Source of the DNA: Companilactobacillus sp. RD055328 | GTDB lineage: Bacteria > Bacillota > Bacilli > Lactobacillales > Lactobacillaceae | Length of the DNA: 64,000 nucleotides | Direction: 5' to 3' | Assembly (NCBI RefSeq): GCF_022835675.1 | Contig: NZ_BQUT01000001.1 | Coordinates: 1 to 64,000 of the forward strand | Part shown: piece by piece, positions 35,498 through 45,073 of the stretch | How the letters are laid out: every line of letters begins with the position of its first letter | Position numbering within the stretch: position 1 is the stretch's first letter | The notes under the pieces: generated by a model | The model's input: the letters and a program-made list of their open reading frames with translations, nothing else | Told to the model about the DNA's origin: nothing | Databases searched by the model: none | Translations under genes and position numbers: made by a program

Positions 35498-36931
35498 TTA
35501 AACGGAGATTTTTCCAGTCGCAATTAAGATAATACCGATGACTGCTCCGATAGTTATTATACCAGTTATTAACCATTCATTTTTAGTTAAAAAGTCTTTT
35601 TCACCTTTTTCTTTACGTGCTTTTCCATAGAAGTAGATTCCTGGAATATATGCAATAAGGCATAGTAATAAGTAGCTCAGTCCAGCCATGATTAGTCCAA
35701 ATAGTTGGAAAGCTAAAGCTAAGATACCAATTAGTAATTGTCCTTTACTACCTTTTTCATTAATGTGTTGGTATGAGTAACTAATTTGATATAGTGCAAT
35801 AAAGATATAACAAATTAAGATAACCGCCGTACATAATGAAAGTGCAAAATTATAAGCACTTGAAGTAAATAGTAATGTGAATAAGAAGATTTGAATAAGA
35901 ATAGCTGTCAAAATAAGTGAGAATGTTGGAGCTTTGAACTTATTCAATTTACCAAATGATTTTGGTAATAATTGTTGTTTAGACATTAATAATGTTGTTT
36001 CTGCTGGAAGCATTGTCCATGATAACCATGAACCAAGAATCGATATAACCATTCCGATACCGATTAACCAGCCACCCCATTTACCAACCATCTCTACAAA
36101 GATGTAAAGCATAGCTGGTTGTTTGATGTTTGCCAATTCAGCTTGTGTTAGATAACCGTATGGTAGAACTGATGCCAAGATATAAACAATAAGTAAACTG
36201 ATCAATCCAAGGATAGTAGCTTTACCAGCATCTGATTTTTTTTCAGCTCTTGAAGATAGCATAGAAGCTCCTTCAACACCAACGAATACCCACATCATAA
36301 CCATTAGACAACCTTTGATCTGGTTCATAACATTTCCGTTAGTATTAGCCATTACGTTAGTACTTAAGTTACCCCAGAAATCTTGGGTAAACACGTGACC
36401 TTTAAATAGAATAATTCCGATAACCATGAAGACGAACAATGGTACTAACTTAGCTACTGTAACAATCGCATTAATTGCAGCAGCTCCTTCAACACCACGG
36501 TTAACGAAGTAGGTTAAGCCCCAAGAAAAAATACTTGCTACCAAGATTGATGGTAGATTTTGCCCCGTTTTGAATATTGGGAAGAAGTAACCAATAGCAC
36601 TCATTAGAATTGTTGCAAAAGCAACGTTTCCTAACCATGCTGAAAGCCAATAACCCCAACCACTAATAAATCCAGCGAAAGGTCCAAATTGTTTCTCAGG
36701 ATAAGAGAAGATCCCTTCCATTTCTGGTTCTTTATTGATTAGATTATTTAATGATAAGGCTAACATCATGATTCCTAGCCCAACTACGACCCAGGCTATT
36801 AACACCGGACCAGGAGCACTAGCAGCAGCCAAATCAGAAGTTAATCCAAAAACTCCACTACCGATAGATGAACTAACAACAAGAGCAATAAGTGCGAATA
36901 GCCCTATTTTTTTTACAGGTTGTTCTGACAT
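35498..36931 (-). CDS. arcD: Arginine/ornithine antiporter
   Basis: A 477-residue APC-family transporter with about 12 hydrophobic segments and the family motif SSIGSGVFGL after the short N-terminus. It exchanges arginine for ornithine across the membrane without energy cost. The start is ATG 36931 after GGAG. It is located between arcC and arcR. Confidence 0.92.
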   Translation of the reverse strand: MSEQPVKKIGLFALIALVVSSSIGSGVFGLTSDLAAASAPGPVLIAWVVVGLGIMMLALSLNNLINKEPEMEGIFSYPEKQFGPFAGFISGWGYWLSAWLGNVAFATILMSAIGYFFPIFKTGQNLPSILVASIFSWGLTYFVNRGVEGAAAINAIVTVAKLVPLFVFMVIGIILFKGHVFTQDFWGNLSTNVMANTNGNVMNQIKGCLMVMMWVFVGVEGASMLSSRAEKKSDAGKATILGLISLLIVYILASVLPYGYLTQAELANIKQPAMLYIFVEMVGKWGGWLIGIGMVISILGSWLSWTMLPAETTLLMSKQQLLPKSFGKLNKFKAPTFSLILTAILIQIFLFTLLFTSSAYNFALSLCTAVILICYIFIALYQISYSYQHINEKGSKGQLLIGILALAFQLFGLIMAGLSYLLLCLIAYIPGIYFYGKARKEKGEKDFLTKNEWLITGIITIGAVIGIILIATGKISV

Positions 36932-36951
36932 GATTGTCACTCCAATCTTAC

Positions 36952-37899
36952 TTAGTTTTTGGTAATAATTGTTCCTGCATCATTTGCTAACAAGTTTTTA
37001 ACGTTATCAAGTGATGTAATGATAGCTTTGCTATCTGGACGATTGTTAACATATTCAATAGCTGCTTGAATCTTAGGTAACATACTTCCTTTAGCAAATT
37101 GTTCTTCTTTAATGTACCCTTCAAGTTCAGAAACACTAACTTTTTCTAGTTTCTTTTGATCAGGTTTATTGTAGTTAACATATACATTATCAACAGCAGT
37201 TAAGATGATTAACATATCTGCTTCAACAAGTTCTGCAACTTTTTCTGAAGCAAAATCTTTATCAATTACGGCTTCAACACCTGTTAGTTTACCATCTTCT
37301 TTAACAACTGGAACCCCACCACCACCAGCAGAAATAGTAATAACGTTATTTTCAACTAATTGTTTAATTACGTTAGCTTCTTTTATTCCTACAGGAATTG
37401 GTGAAGGAACAACACGACGCCATCCACGACCAGAATCTTCTACGAAATGTGCAGATGGATTTTCAGTTTGTTGTTTCTTAGCTTCTTCTTCTGTATAGAA
37501 AGGTCCAATTGGTTTTGTTGGATTCTCAAAAGCTGCATCATTCTTATCAACAATTGTTTGAGTAACTATTGTTGCAACATCCAAATCAATACCTTCTTGT
37601 GCTAATACTTCGTTAAAAGCATTTTGCATCCAATAACCAATTTGTCCTTGTGACATTGCTCCTGCAGTATCTAAAGGCATTGCTGGTGTTTGTTTAGAAT
37701 CTGAATTAGCTTGTTGAATTAGTAAGTTCCCAACTTGAGGTCCGTTACCGTGTGAAATAATTAATTGATCTCCATTTTTTACGAATTCAATTAATTGTTT
37801 AACTGTATCTTTAACTGCTTTCATTTGTGCTTGTGCTGATGCATCTTTTGAAAGAATTGCATTTCCACCCAAAGCGACAACAATTTTTCTTTGTGTCAT
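36952..37899 (-). CDS. arcC: Carbamate kinase
   Basis: A 315-residue amino-acid-kinase-fold enzyme (ALGGNAIL, HGNGPQVGNLL, AGGGGVPV, AVIDKDFASEKVA) that makes ATP from carbamoyl phosphate and ADP, the energy-yielding step of the pathway. It lies between arcB and arcD, with a terminator-like hairpin just upstream. Confidence 0.95.
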   Translation of the reverse strand: MTQRKIVVALGGNAILSKDASAQAQMKAVKDTVKQLIEFVKNGDQLIISHGNGPQVGNLLIQQANSDSKQTPAMPLDTAGAMSQGQIGYWMQNAFNEVLAQEGIDLDVATIVTQTIVDKNDAAFENPTKPIGPFYTEEEAKKQQTENPSAHFVEDSGRGWRRVVPSPIPVGIKEANVIKQLVENNVITISAGGGGVPVVKEDGKLTGVEAVIDKDFASEKVAELVEADMLIILTAVDNVYVNYNKPDQKKLEKVSVSELEGYIKEEQFAKGSMLPKIQAAIEYVNNRPDSKAIITSLDNVKNLLANDAGTIITKN

Positions 37900-37925
37900 A
37901 ATAATTAACTCCTCTATCTTTTGTT

Positions 37926-37980
37926 AAAAAATAAAGGGCTGGGACAAAACAATGTTTTGCTGCCAGCCCCTTTATTTTTT
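37926..37980. terminator. Terminator-like hairpin inside the arc operon (arcB-arcC gap)
   Basis: A 55-base symmetrical hairpin: outer AAAAAATAAA/TTTATTTTTT, middle GGGCTGG/CCAGCCC with one bulged C, inner CAAAAC/GTTTTG. The T-rich flank after GGGCT on the minus strand is typical of a rho-independent terminator, so it may attenuate arcCD-arcR relative to arcAB. GGGCTGGGACAAAA-type hairpins recur in intergenic DNA of lactic acid bacteria. Confidence 0.7.
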
Positions 37981-37989
37981 ACTTATCTA

Positions 37990-39003
37990 TTAAACACGTG
38001 GAATGAATAGGTTACCCAATGTTGCTGCCATAATAGCTTTGATTGAGTGCATTCTGTTTTCTGCTTCTTCGAATTGACGAGCATTCTTGCTTCTAAATGC
38101 TTCATCAGTGATTTCCATTTCTTTGATACCGAATTCTTTTTCAAACTCTTTAGCATTTTCAGTTTCTGTATCATGGAATGCTGGAAGACAGTGCATGATG
38201 ATTGTGTCTGGATTACCAGTTTTCTTAAGCATATCCATATTAATTTGATATGGTTTTAGTAATTTAACACGTTCTGCAACGTCAACTTCTTCACCCATTG
38301 ATACCCAAACATCTGTATAAAGAACATCGGAACCTTTAACACCAGCATCAACATCTGAAGTAATCATGTTCTTGCTACCAGTTTCTTTAGCATATTTTGC
38401 TGCTAAATCTTGAACTTCTTGTGATGGTTGTAATGAATCTGGGGCAACGATATGTACGTTAACACCTAACATTGAACCAGTAACAAGAAGACTGTTAGCC
38501 ATATTGTTACGTCCATCACCAAGGTATGTAAGAGTGATTCCTTCTAGTTTGCCGAAGTTTTCTTTAACAGTCATGAAGTCAGCAATCATTTGTGTTGGAT
38601 GCCATTCATCAGTTAGACCGTTCCAAACAGGCACGCCTGAATATTTAGCTAGATCTTCAACAACTTGTTGACTGAATCCACGGAATTCAATTCCGTCAAA
38701 CATGCTACCTAGAACTTTAGCAGTGTCTTCAACAGATTCTTTTTTACCTAGTTGAATATCATTTTTTCCAAGGAATTCTGGATGAGCTCCAAGATCAATC
38801 GAGGCTGTTGTGAAAGCTGAACGTGTTCTTGTTGAATTCTTTTCAAACAATAGAGCAATGTTCTTACCTTCTAGGTAACGGTGCGGAATACCACGTTTTT
38901 TCAAATCTTTAAGATGTAATGAAAAATCGATAAGATATTCTAATTCTTCTTTTGTAAAATATTTTTCAGCTAATAAGCTTCTTCCTTGAAATACACTTGT
39001 CAT
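37990..39003 (-). CDS. arcB: Ornithine carbamoyltransferase, catabolic
   Basis: A 337-residue transferase with the carbamoyl-phosphate motif STRTRSAF (about residue 56), the HPTQ motif and HCLP near residue 270. In the arginine deiminase pathway it phosphorolyses citrulline to ornithine and carbamoyl phosphate. It follows arcA with a 15-base gap. Confidence 0.95.
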   Translation of the reverse strand: MTSVFQGRSLLAEKYFTKEELEYLIDFSLHLKDLKKRGIPHRYLEGKNIALLFEKNSTRTRSAFTTASIDLGAHPEFLGKNDIQLGKKESVEDTAKVLGSMFDGIEFRGFSQQVVEDLAKYSGVPVWNGLTDEWHPTQMIADFMTVKENFGKLEGITLTYLGDGRNNMANSLLVTGSMLGVNVHIVAPDSLQPSQEVQDLAAKYAKETGSKNMITSDVDAGVKGSDVLYTDVWVSMGEEVDVAERVKLLKPYQINMDMLKKTGNPDTIIMHCLPAFHDTETENAKEFEKEFGIKEMEITDEAFRSKNARQFEEAENRMHSIKAIMAATLGNLFIPRV

Positions 39004-39018
39004 ATTTAGGACTCCTAA

Positions 39019-40254
39019 TTATTTATTTAAATCTTCTCTTACTAAAGGCATGCTCATACAACGTGGGCCACCACGACCGCGTGATAATTCACTTGAAAGA
39101 ACTTCAATAACTTTAATGCCTTCGCTTCTTAGTAATTCGTTTGATACATAGTTACGATCGTATGTAACAACAACACCAGGAGCAATTGCCAAAGTATTTG
39201 ATCCGTCATTCCATTGTTCACGAGGAGCAACAATAGCGTCACCGCCACCACAAGGAATTAGTTTTAGTTCTGGTTCATCTAATGCTTCTTTCAAAACATT
39301 TTGTAAATCAGTACGGTGTGAAATCTTAACGCCGTCTTTACCATCATTTTCAAGGATGTAAACATCAACGTTTCCACCTTCACCTTGGATACCTGGATGG
39401 ATTGTGAACTTGTCATAATCAATCATTGTAAATACAGTATCTAAGTGCATCATGGCATGGTTATGAGGAATCTTGATTGCCAAGATTTTTTCGAAGTTAG
39501 CTTTGTTCTTAAATAATGAAACAGCTAGTTCTTCGATTGATTGAGCTGAAGTACGTTGAGAAATACCAATTGCCAATACTTTGTCATTAAGAACTAATTC
39601 GTCTCCACCTTCCATACGGTCATCGTGGTTACGATCACGCCATACAGTTGCTTCGCCGTTACCAAAACGTGGATGGTGAGCCATAATAACTTCCATGAAC
39701 ATTGATTCTCTTTGACGAGCAGCATATGTCATTTTGTTAATTGTTAATCCATCACCCATTGATGCTGCAGGATCTCTTGTGAAGTATAGGTTAGGCATTG
39801 GATCCATAAAGAATGGATATTCATCATCAGCACTTACATCAATAAGAGCTTTTGATTTAACATCAATCTCATTTGTACGAACACCGGCCATGATTTTTTC
39901 AACCATGTCTTGTGTTTCCATAGCAAACAGATATTTTTTCAATGCTTCTCTGATTGAATCAGATTTAATATTTGATTCTTGAAGCATCTTGTCGAGGAAT
40001 TCTTCTTTGACATTACCAGCATCAATAGCTTCTGCTGATAAGTCTTCCAAATACACAACTTCTACACCATTATCTTGTAATGTCTTAGCAAAATAATCAT
40101 GTTCCTTTTGGATAGTTGGTAAATATGGAATATCATCAAATAATAGACGATACATGATATCAGGAGTAATATTTTCGACTTCCTTACCTGGTCGTTTCAA
40201 CATTACTGTCTTCAATTTACCAATCTCAGAATTTACATGAATAGGACTTGTCAT
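39019..40254 (-). CDS. arcA: Arginine deiminase
   Basis: A 411-residue guanidino-modifying enzyme that hydrolyses arginine to citrulline and ammonia. The catalytic Cys is at about residue 399 in GGPRCMSMP; the catalytic His is in HLDTVF, and FTRDP and EGGD substrate motifs are present. It is the first gene of arcABCD-arcR. A strong GGGAGG site precedes the ATG. Confidence 0.96.
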   Translation of the reverse strand: MTSPIHVNSEIGKLKTVMLKRPGKEVENITPDIMYRLLFDDIPYLPTIQKEHDYFAKTLQDNGVEVVYLEDLSAEAIDAGNVKEEFLDKMLQESNIKSDSIREALKKYLFAMETQDMVEKIMAGVRTNEIDVKSKALIDVSADDEYPFFMDPMPNLYFTRDPAASMGDGLTINKMTYAARQRESMFMEVIMAHHPRFGNGEATVWRDRNHDDRMEGGDELVLNDKVLAIGISQRTSAQSIEELAVSLFKNKANFEKILAIKIPHNHAMMHLDTVFTMIDYDKFTIHPGIQGEGGNVDVYILENDGKDGVKISHRTDLQNVLKEALDEPELKLIPCGGGDAIVAPREQWNDGSNTLAIAPGVVVTYDRNYVSNELLRSEGIKVIEVLSSELSRGRGGPRCMSMPLVREDLNK

Positions 40255-40288
40255 TGTAGTACCTCCCTTTAATTTTGTTTACGAATAT

Positions 40289-40304
40289 AAGATAACGCTT
40301 ACAA
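40289..40304 (-). promoter_or_regulatory. cre site upstream of arcA
   Basis: On the minus strand TTGTAAGCGTTATCTT matches the cre consensus with a single mismatch. It overlaps the start of the candidate arcA -10 (TATATT, 40303-40308), a position suited to CcpA repression. Confidence 0.65.
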
Positions 40305-40337
40305 TATATGCTCACAGTGCGCATTTTGCATTACTTT

Positions 40338-40353
40338 TGTGATGGATTTCACA
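40338..40353. promoter_or_regulatory. ArcR/Crp-type operator upstream of arcA
   Basis: A perfect palindrome TGTGA-tggatt-TCACA. This is the classic Crp/Fnr-family half-site pair and lies about 35 bp upstream of the candidate -10 of arcA. ArcR encoded at the other end of the operon is the natural ligand. Confidence 0.8.
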
Positions 40354-40487
40354 TTTCTAAATTTTAAATTAATGAAAACCCTTACAAATCAATAACTATA
40401 AGGTTTTTGGCATTTAAAAATTTATTGAATTTTTTTTTGAAAAATATTCATTTTATTTATCTAGCGTTTCTATCGCTACTTAGTCAA

Positions 40488-40533
40488 AATAAAAAAGCAG
40501 AGAAATCTAATGATTTCCTGCTTTTTTTATTTA
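40488..40533 (-). terminator. Terminator after queA
   Basis: On the minus strand a near-perfect stem (AAATAAAAAAGCAG-GAAATC with complement, one bulge) ends in an A/T tract; the queA stop is beside it. Confidence 0.8.
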
Positions 40534-41558
40534 ATAAACATTGCATCACCAAAACTAAAGAAACGATATTTCTCTTCAATAGCATGTTGATAGGCATTCA
40601 ATATATTTTCTCTTCCTGTAAATGAAGCTACTAACATTACTAATGTTGACTTAGGTAAATGGAAGTTAGTAATGAAGTGATCAACTACTTTCCAATCATA
40701 TCCTGGTTTGATAAAGATATCTGTCCAACCATTATCAGCTTTTATTTCACCATTAAACTTAGTTCCAATTGTTTCGAGTGTTCTAATTGATGTTGTTCCG
40801 GTAGCAACAATCTTGCCACCATTAGCACGAACTTCATTTAATGTAGCAGCTGATTCTTCATCTAAGCGATAGAACTCTGAGTGCATGACATGTTTGTCGA
40901 CATCAGTTTCTGTCATTGGACGAAATGTTCCTAATCCAACATGAAGTGTAAGATAGACCAGCTTAATACCCTTATCTTCTGCTTTTTGTAATAATTCTTT
41001 AGTCCAATGGAACCCAGCAGTTGGTGCGGCAGCTGATCCGATTTCTTTAGCATAGACAGTTTGATAACGGTCAGGATCATCTAGTCGTTCTTTAATATAT
41101 GGAGGTAAAGGCATTTCACCTAGTTCTTCCAATATTTCCATAAATATTCCATCATATTGGAATTCAATTATTTTTCCACCGTGCTCTAATTCTTCAAGAA
41201 CTTGAGCTTTTAATTTACCTTCCCCAAAACTAACAACAGTTCCCACTGGTGCTTTTTTAGCAGGTTTCATTAATACTTCCCACTTGTCGCCTTCAATATT
41301 ATTTAATAATAAGACTTCCATATGAGCGTTAGTATCAACTTTTGTTCCATATAATCTAGCAGGCAAAACCTTACTATTATTCATAACTACGGCATCACCA
41401 GGATTCAAATAATCCAATACTTCATAAAAATGATGGTCTTCATATTCTCCAGTTTCGTGATCCAAAACTAACATACGTGAATGGTCACGATCCTTAATAG
41501 GTGTTTGCGCAATTAATTCTTCAGGTAAATTGTAATCAAAATCTTCTGTACTTAACAT
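40527..41558 (-). CDS. queA: S-adenosylmethionine:tRNA ribosyltransferase-isomerase
   Basis: A 343-residue enzyme of queuosine synthesis that makes epoxyqueuosine on tRNA. Family motifs are visible: [14 protein letters not shown] at the N-terminus, the ARLYGTK region and [12 protein letters not shown], then VGLGTFRP and TSIRTLE. It lies downstream of ruvB in the mutS-to-queA run. Confidence 0.95.
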   Translation of the reverse strand: MLSTEDFDYNLPEELIAQTPIKDRDHSRMLVLDHETGEYEDHHFYEVLDYLNPGDAVVMNNSKVLPARLYGTKVDTNAHMEVLLLNNIEGDKWEVLMKPAKKAPVGTVVSFGEGKLKAQVLEELEHGGKIIEFQYDGIFMEILEELGEMPLPPYIKERLDDPDRYQTVYAKEIGSAAAPTAGFHWTKELLQKAEDKGIKLVYLTLHVGLGTFRPMTETDVDKHVMHSEFYRLDEESAATLNEVRANGGKIVATGTTSIRTLETIGTKFNGEIKADNGWTDIFIKPGYDWKVVDHFITNFHLPKSTLVMLVASFTGRENILNAYQHAIEEKYRFFSFGDAMFIK

Positions 41559-41566
41559 AGTTGCTC

Positions 41567-42583
41567 CTAATCTTCAGTGAAAGGAATTCCTAAATGGTCG
41601 TACCCTTGTTTAGTAACCATTCTTCCTCGTGGTGTGCGTTTCAAAAATCCTAATTGCATTAAATATGGCTCATATACTGATTCAATTGTTTCTTGTTCTT
41701 CACCAATGTTAGCAGCAATCGTTTTAAGACCTAGTGGTCCGCCTTTATATAATTCAATCATCATTGTCAAAATCTTACGATCAACTTGATCAAGACCATT
41801 ATTATCAACTTGTAATTGGTCAAGTGAAGTCTTAGCTATTTCTTCATCGATAGCATTCTTATCCGATACTTCAGCAAAATCACGTACCCGTTTTAACAAA
41901 CGGTTAGCAATTCTTGGCGTTCCACGAGATCTTCTAGCAATCTCATAGGCACCTTCTTGAATAATATCCATCTTCAAAACTTCAGATGAACGCTTCACAA
42001 TTCTAGTCAATTCTTCAACTGTATAATATTCCATATGTTGAACAATTCCAAAACGATCACGCAATGGTGCTGACAATTGTCCCGCCATTGTTGTTGCTCC
42101 AATTAATGTAAATGGTGGCAATGTGAAGTGAATTGGATGAGCTTCTGGCCCTTGTCCCACTACAATATCAATATAAAAATCTTCCATAGCTGAATAAAGA
42201 ACTTCTTCAACATTTTTAGGGAGACGATGAATTTCATCAATGAACAAAACATCCCCGGGCTGTAACTCAGATAGCATTGCTAACAAGTCACCGGACTTTT
42301 CAATAGAAGGACCAGTCGTAGTATGGATATCAACATCTAATTCATTAGCGATAATCATTGCAAGAGTTGTTTTACCTAGACCTGGAGGACCATAAAGTAA
42401 GACATGATCTAAAGCTTCGCCACGGTTTTTAGTAGCTTGAATATAAACGGACATTTCTTTTTTGATTTTTTCTTGGCCGATATATTGTTCTAACTTTTTA
42501 GGTCTAAGTGTAATCTCTTCTTGTCTTTCAACTTCATTATTTGTTTTTATATCGGTTAACTTATCATCAAGTTCTTCACTCAT
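41567..42583 (-). CDS. ruvB: Holliday junction branch migration ATPase RuvB
   Basis: A 338-residue AAA+ motor: Walker [10 protein letters not shown], Walker [10 protein letters not shown], sensor motifs and the arginine finger [10 protein letters not shown], with a C-terminal winged helix ([17 protein letters not shown]). It works with RuvA, encoded directly upstream. Confidence 0.96.
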   Translation of the reverse strand: MSEELDDKLTDIKTNNEVERQEEITLRPKKLEQYIGQEKIKKEMSVYIQATKNRGEALDHVLLYGPPGLGKTTLAMIIANELDVDIHTTTGPSIEKSGDLLAMLSELQPGDVLFIDEIHRLPKNVEEVLYSAMEDFYIDIVVGQGPEAHPIHFTLPPFTLIGATTMAGQLSAPLRDRFGIVQHMEYYTVEELTRIVKRSSEVLKMDIIQEGAYEIARRSRGTPRIANRLLKRVRDFAEVSDKNAIDEEIAKTSLDQLQVDNNGLDQVDRKILTMMIELYKGGPLGLKTIAANIGEEQETIESVYEPYLMQLGFLKRTPRGRMVTKQGYDHLGIPFTED

Positions 42584-42598
42584 CTTCAGTCCTCCTTT

Positions 42599-43192
42599 CT
42601 AATTCATTAATAACTTCAATCCTTCACGAACATATTCGTCAGCTGTTTTAGCATCAGAAGCTTTGAGTTTATCAGTTATCTTCTTCACATCTTTAGTTGA
42701 ATATCCAAGTGAAATCAAGGCTTCTAGTCCATCGTTTAATTCCATATTAGCTGACAAATCTAATCCAGTACTTGAAAGACTACTTGTATTTTTATCGGCT
42801 GTTTGAATCTTACCTTGTAAATCTAAAAGAATTTGTTGAGCAGTTTTCTTCCCAACTCCAGGGAACTTAGTTAGATATGTAATATCGCCAGCTTCAATAG
42901 CATTGAAGACACCATTAGTATCTTCACCCGCAAGTATTGCCAAGGCACTCTTTGGCCCAATACCAGAAACACTTGTTAGTTTCTCAAATAGTTGTTTCTC
43001 AGCCAAATCATAGAAGCCATATAATGATTGTTCATTCTCACGCACAATCTGTTCTACATAAATAGTTGACTGATTATTTACTTCATAGCGATAGGGATTA
43101 GCTACTAACAACTTGTATCCTACCCCATTGACGTCAATTACCACATAGCTAGGATGTAATGCTACTACTTCACCTTTTAAATATTCAAACAT
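42599..43192 (-). CDS. ruvA: Holliday junction DNA-binding protein RuvA
   Basis: A 197-residue protein: N-terminal OB fold, tandem helix-hairpin-helix motifs (VSGIGPKSALAIL and FPGVGKKTAQQILLDL), and a small C-terminal domain that binds RuvB. Its start overlaps the mutL stop by one base. A non-annotated ruvC is not expected, since Firmicutes use RecU. Confidence 0.95.
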   Translation of the reverse strand: MFEYLKGEVVALHPSYVVIDVNGVGYKLLVANPYRYEVNNQSTIYVEQIVRENEQSLYGFYDLAEKQLFEKLTSVSGIGPKSALAILAGEDTNGVFNAIEAGDITYLTKFPGVGKKTAQQILLDLQGKIQTADKNTSSLSSTGLDLSANMELNDGLEALISLGYSTKDVKKITDKLKASDAKTADEYVREGLKLLMN

Positions 43193-45054
43193 TATAGATT
43201 TCTACTTTCATGTGAGTCTTGAATTCTCTTAAACATTTTTTCTAAATCTTTTTGAGTGAATTGCACCAAAACTGGTCGTCCATGCGGACAATTAAATGGG
43301 TTTTTCACTTCAGCTAATCTCTTTAATAATTCTCGTCCTTGTTGCTCATCAAGATGATGATTAGCTTTGATAGCTCGCTTACAGCTCATCATAATAGCAG
43401 CTTGTTCACGGAATTTAGCAATAGAGATATTTTTATCATTTAAAACATAATCAATTAATTCTCTTGTTGTATCTTCTTCTTGACCTTTTTTAAACCAAGT
43501 TGGATGACTTTGAATCATATAACTATTTTGACCAAAGTTTTGTAAATATAACCCTAATTCTTCGAATAACTCAATTTTATCATTAATTAACAAACTATCA
43601 GAGTTAGGATAATCTAAGACAATCGGCACTAACAATTTTTGTTGGTCGCGTTTGACTTCGCCAATTTCTTTGCGATATTTTTCATAATTAACTCGTTCTT
43701 GTGCAGCATGTTGATCGATCAGATAGATGCCATCATCACTTTCAGCAATCAGATACGTTCCATGCGCTTGTCCTATATACAGTAATTGTGGGAATTTACG
43801 ATACTCATTTTCAGAATCATTATTCATTTCTTCTTTTAAACGTTCATCCCACTTCTTTAATCGTTCAGGATTATCAAAAATCGGCTTGGTATCCACTGCC
43901 TCAGTTACTGGGATTTCAACATCAGAAGTTATTTTAGCTTCAGTTTCTTGTACTTCATTAATTTCTGGTGCTGATTCTTTTTGATAACTAAGATCAATCG
44001 GCATTGCTTCAGCTTTAGGAGTTGTATTACGTGTTTTTTGTAAATTCTCCATTGCATCAGGAATCAAATTCAATGAGCTTATTGCTTTATCAATCGCGCC
44101 ACTAACTAAATTGGCTAATTCATTTTCTTTACTTAAACGGACTTCTTGTTTAGTTGGATGAACGTTCACATCAACCAAAATAGGATCCATCTTAATACTC
44201 AAAACAGTAACTGGGAAACGTCCAATCATTAATTTTGAGCCATATCCACTAATAATGGCACGAGTTAAATTATAGTTCTTGATAAATCTTCCGTTTAAAA
44301 TCACCGAAATATAATTACGGTTAGCACGTGTTAACTCAGGTAAAGATGTATAACCAGTTACTTGGTAATCAAGATTCTCAGCTTCGAACTTCACTAACTT
44401 AGTAGCAATTGTTCTACCATAAATACCAGCAATTGCTTGTTCAAAATTATCATTACCAGAAGTACGTACCAGATTCTTACCATTATTCTTAAGCGTAAAT
44501 GCAATCTCCGGATGACCTAATGACAAGCGATTAATAATATCCACAATCTTATTGAGCTCAGTGTTTTGACTCTTCATATATTTCAAACGTGCAGGTGTAT
44601 TGAAGAACAAATTCTCAACTACGATTGTCGTTCCTTTAGGGCGAGCAGAAGTTTGACGACTGATTAAGTTATTGCCTTCATAATTAACTTTTGTTGCTGT
44701 AGCGCCATCTGTACTAGTTAATAATTCAACTTTGGCAACTGAAACAATACTGGCTAACGCTTCACCACGAAATCCTAAGGTACTAATGTTAAATAAGTCT
44801 TTAGTAGATTGGATTTTACTAGTGGCATTACGATGAAAAGCTAATTCAACATCATCTTCAGCAATTCCATCACCATTATCAATGATTGAGATACTCTTCA
44901 TACCAGCATCTTCAACCGCCACTTCAATTTGTGTAGCGTGTGCATCGATTGAATTTTCAACTAACTCTTTGACTACTGAAGCTGGTCTTTCAATAACTTC
45001 TCCGGCAGCAATTTTATTAGCTAGTTCTTCAGATAATTCATAAATTGTACTCAA
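43192..45054 (-). CDS. mutL: DNA mismatch repair protein MutL
   Basis: A 620-residue GHKL ATPase: VKELVENSIDA, DNGDGI and GFRGEALAS motifs, central S5 domain, then the C-terminal dimerisation/endonuclease domain. The DQHAAQERVNYE motif (around residue 460) and the late CPHGRP motif mark the endonuclease-competent type of Gram-positives. The start is TTG 45054 after AAAGGAG. Confidence 0.95.
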   Translation of the reverse strand: MSTIYELSEELANKIAAGEVIERPASVVKELVENSIDAHATQIEVAVEDAGMKSISIIDNGDGIAEDDVELAFHRNATSKIQSTKDLFNISTLGFRGEALASIVSVAKVELLTSTDGATATKVNYEGNNLISRQTSARPKGTTIVVENLFFNTPARLKYMKSQNTELNKIVDIINRLSLGHPEIAFTLKNNGKNLVRTSGNDNFEQAIAGIYGRTIATKLVKFEAENLDYQVTGYTSLPELTRANRNYISVILNGRFIKNYNLTRAIISGYGSKLMIGRFPVTVLSIKMDPILVDVNVHPTKQEVRLSKENELANLVSGAIDKAISSLNLIPDAMENLQKTRNTTPKAEAMPIDLSYQKESAPEINEVQETEAKITSDVEIPVTEAVDTKPIFDNPERLKKWDERLKEEMNNDSENEYRKFPQLLYIGQAHGTYLIAESDDGIYLIDQHAAQERVNYEKYRKEIGEVKRDQQKLLVPIVLDYPNSDSLLINDKIELFEELGLYLQNFGQNSYMIQSHPTWFKKGQEEDTTRELIDYVLNDKNISIAKFREQAAIMMSCKRAIKANHHLDEQQGRELLKRLAEVKNPFNCPHGRPVLVQFTQKDLEKMFKRIQDSHESRNL

Positions 45055-45073
45055 AGCAATCTCCTTTCATTGA

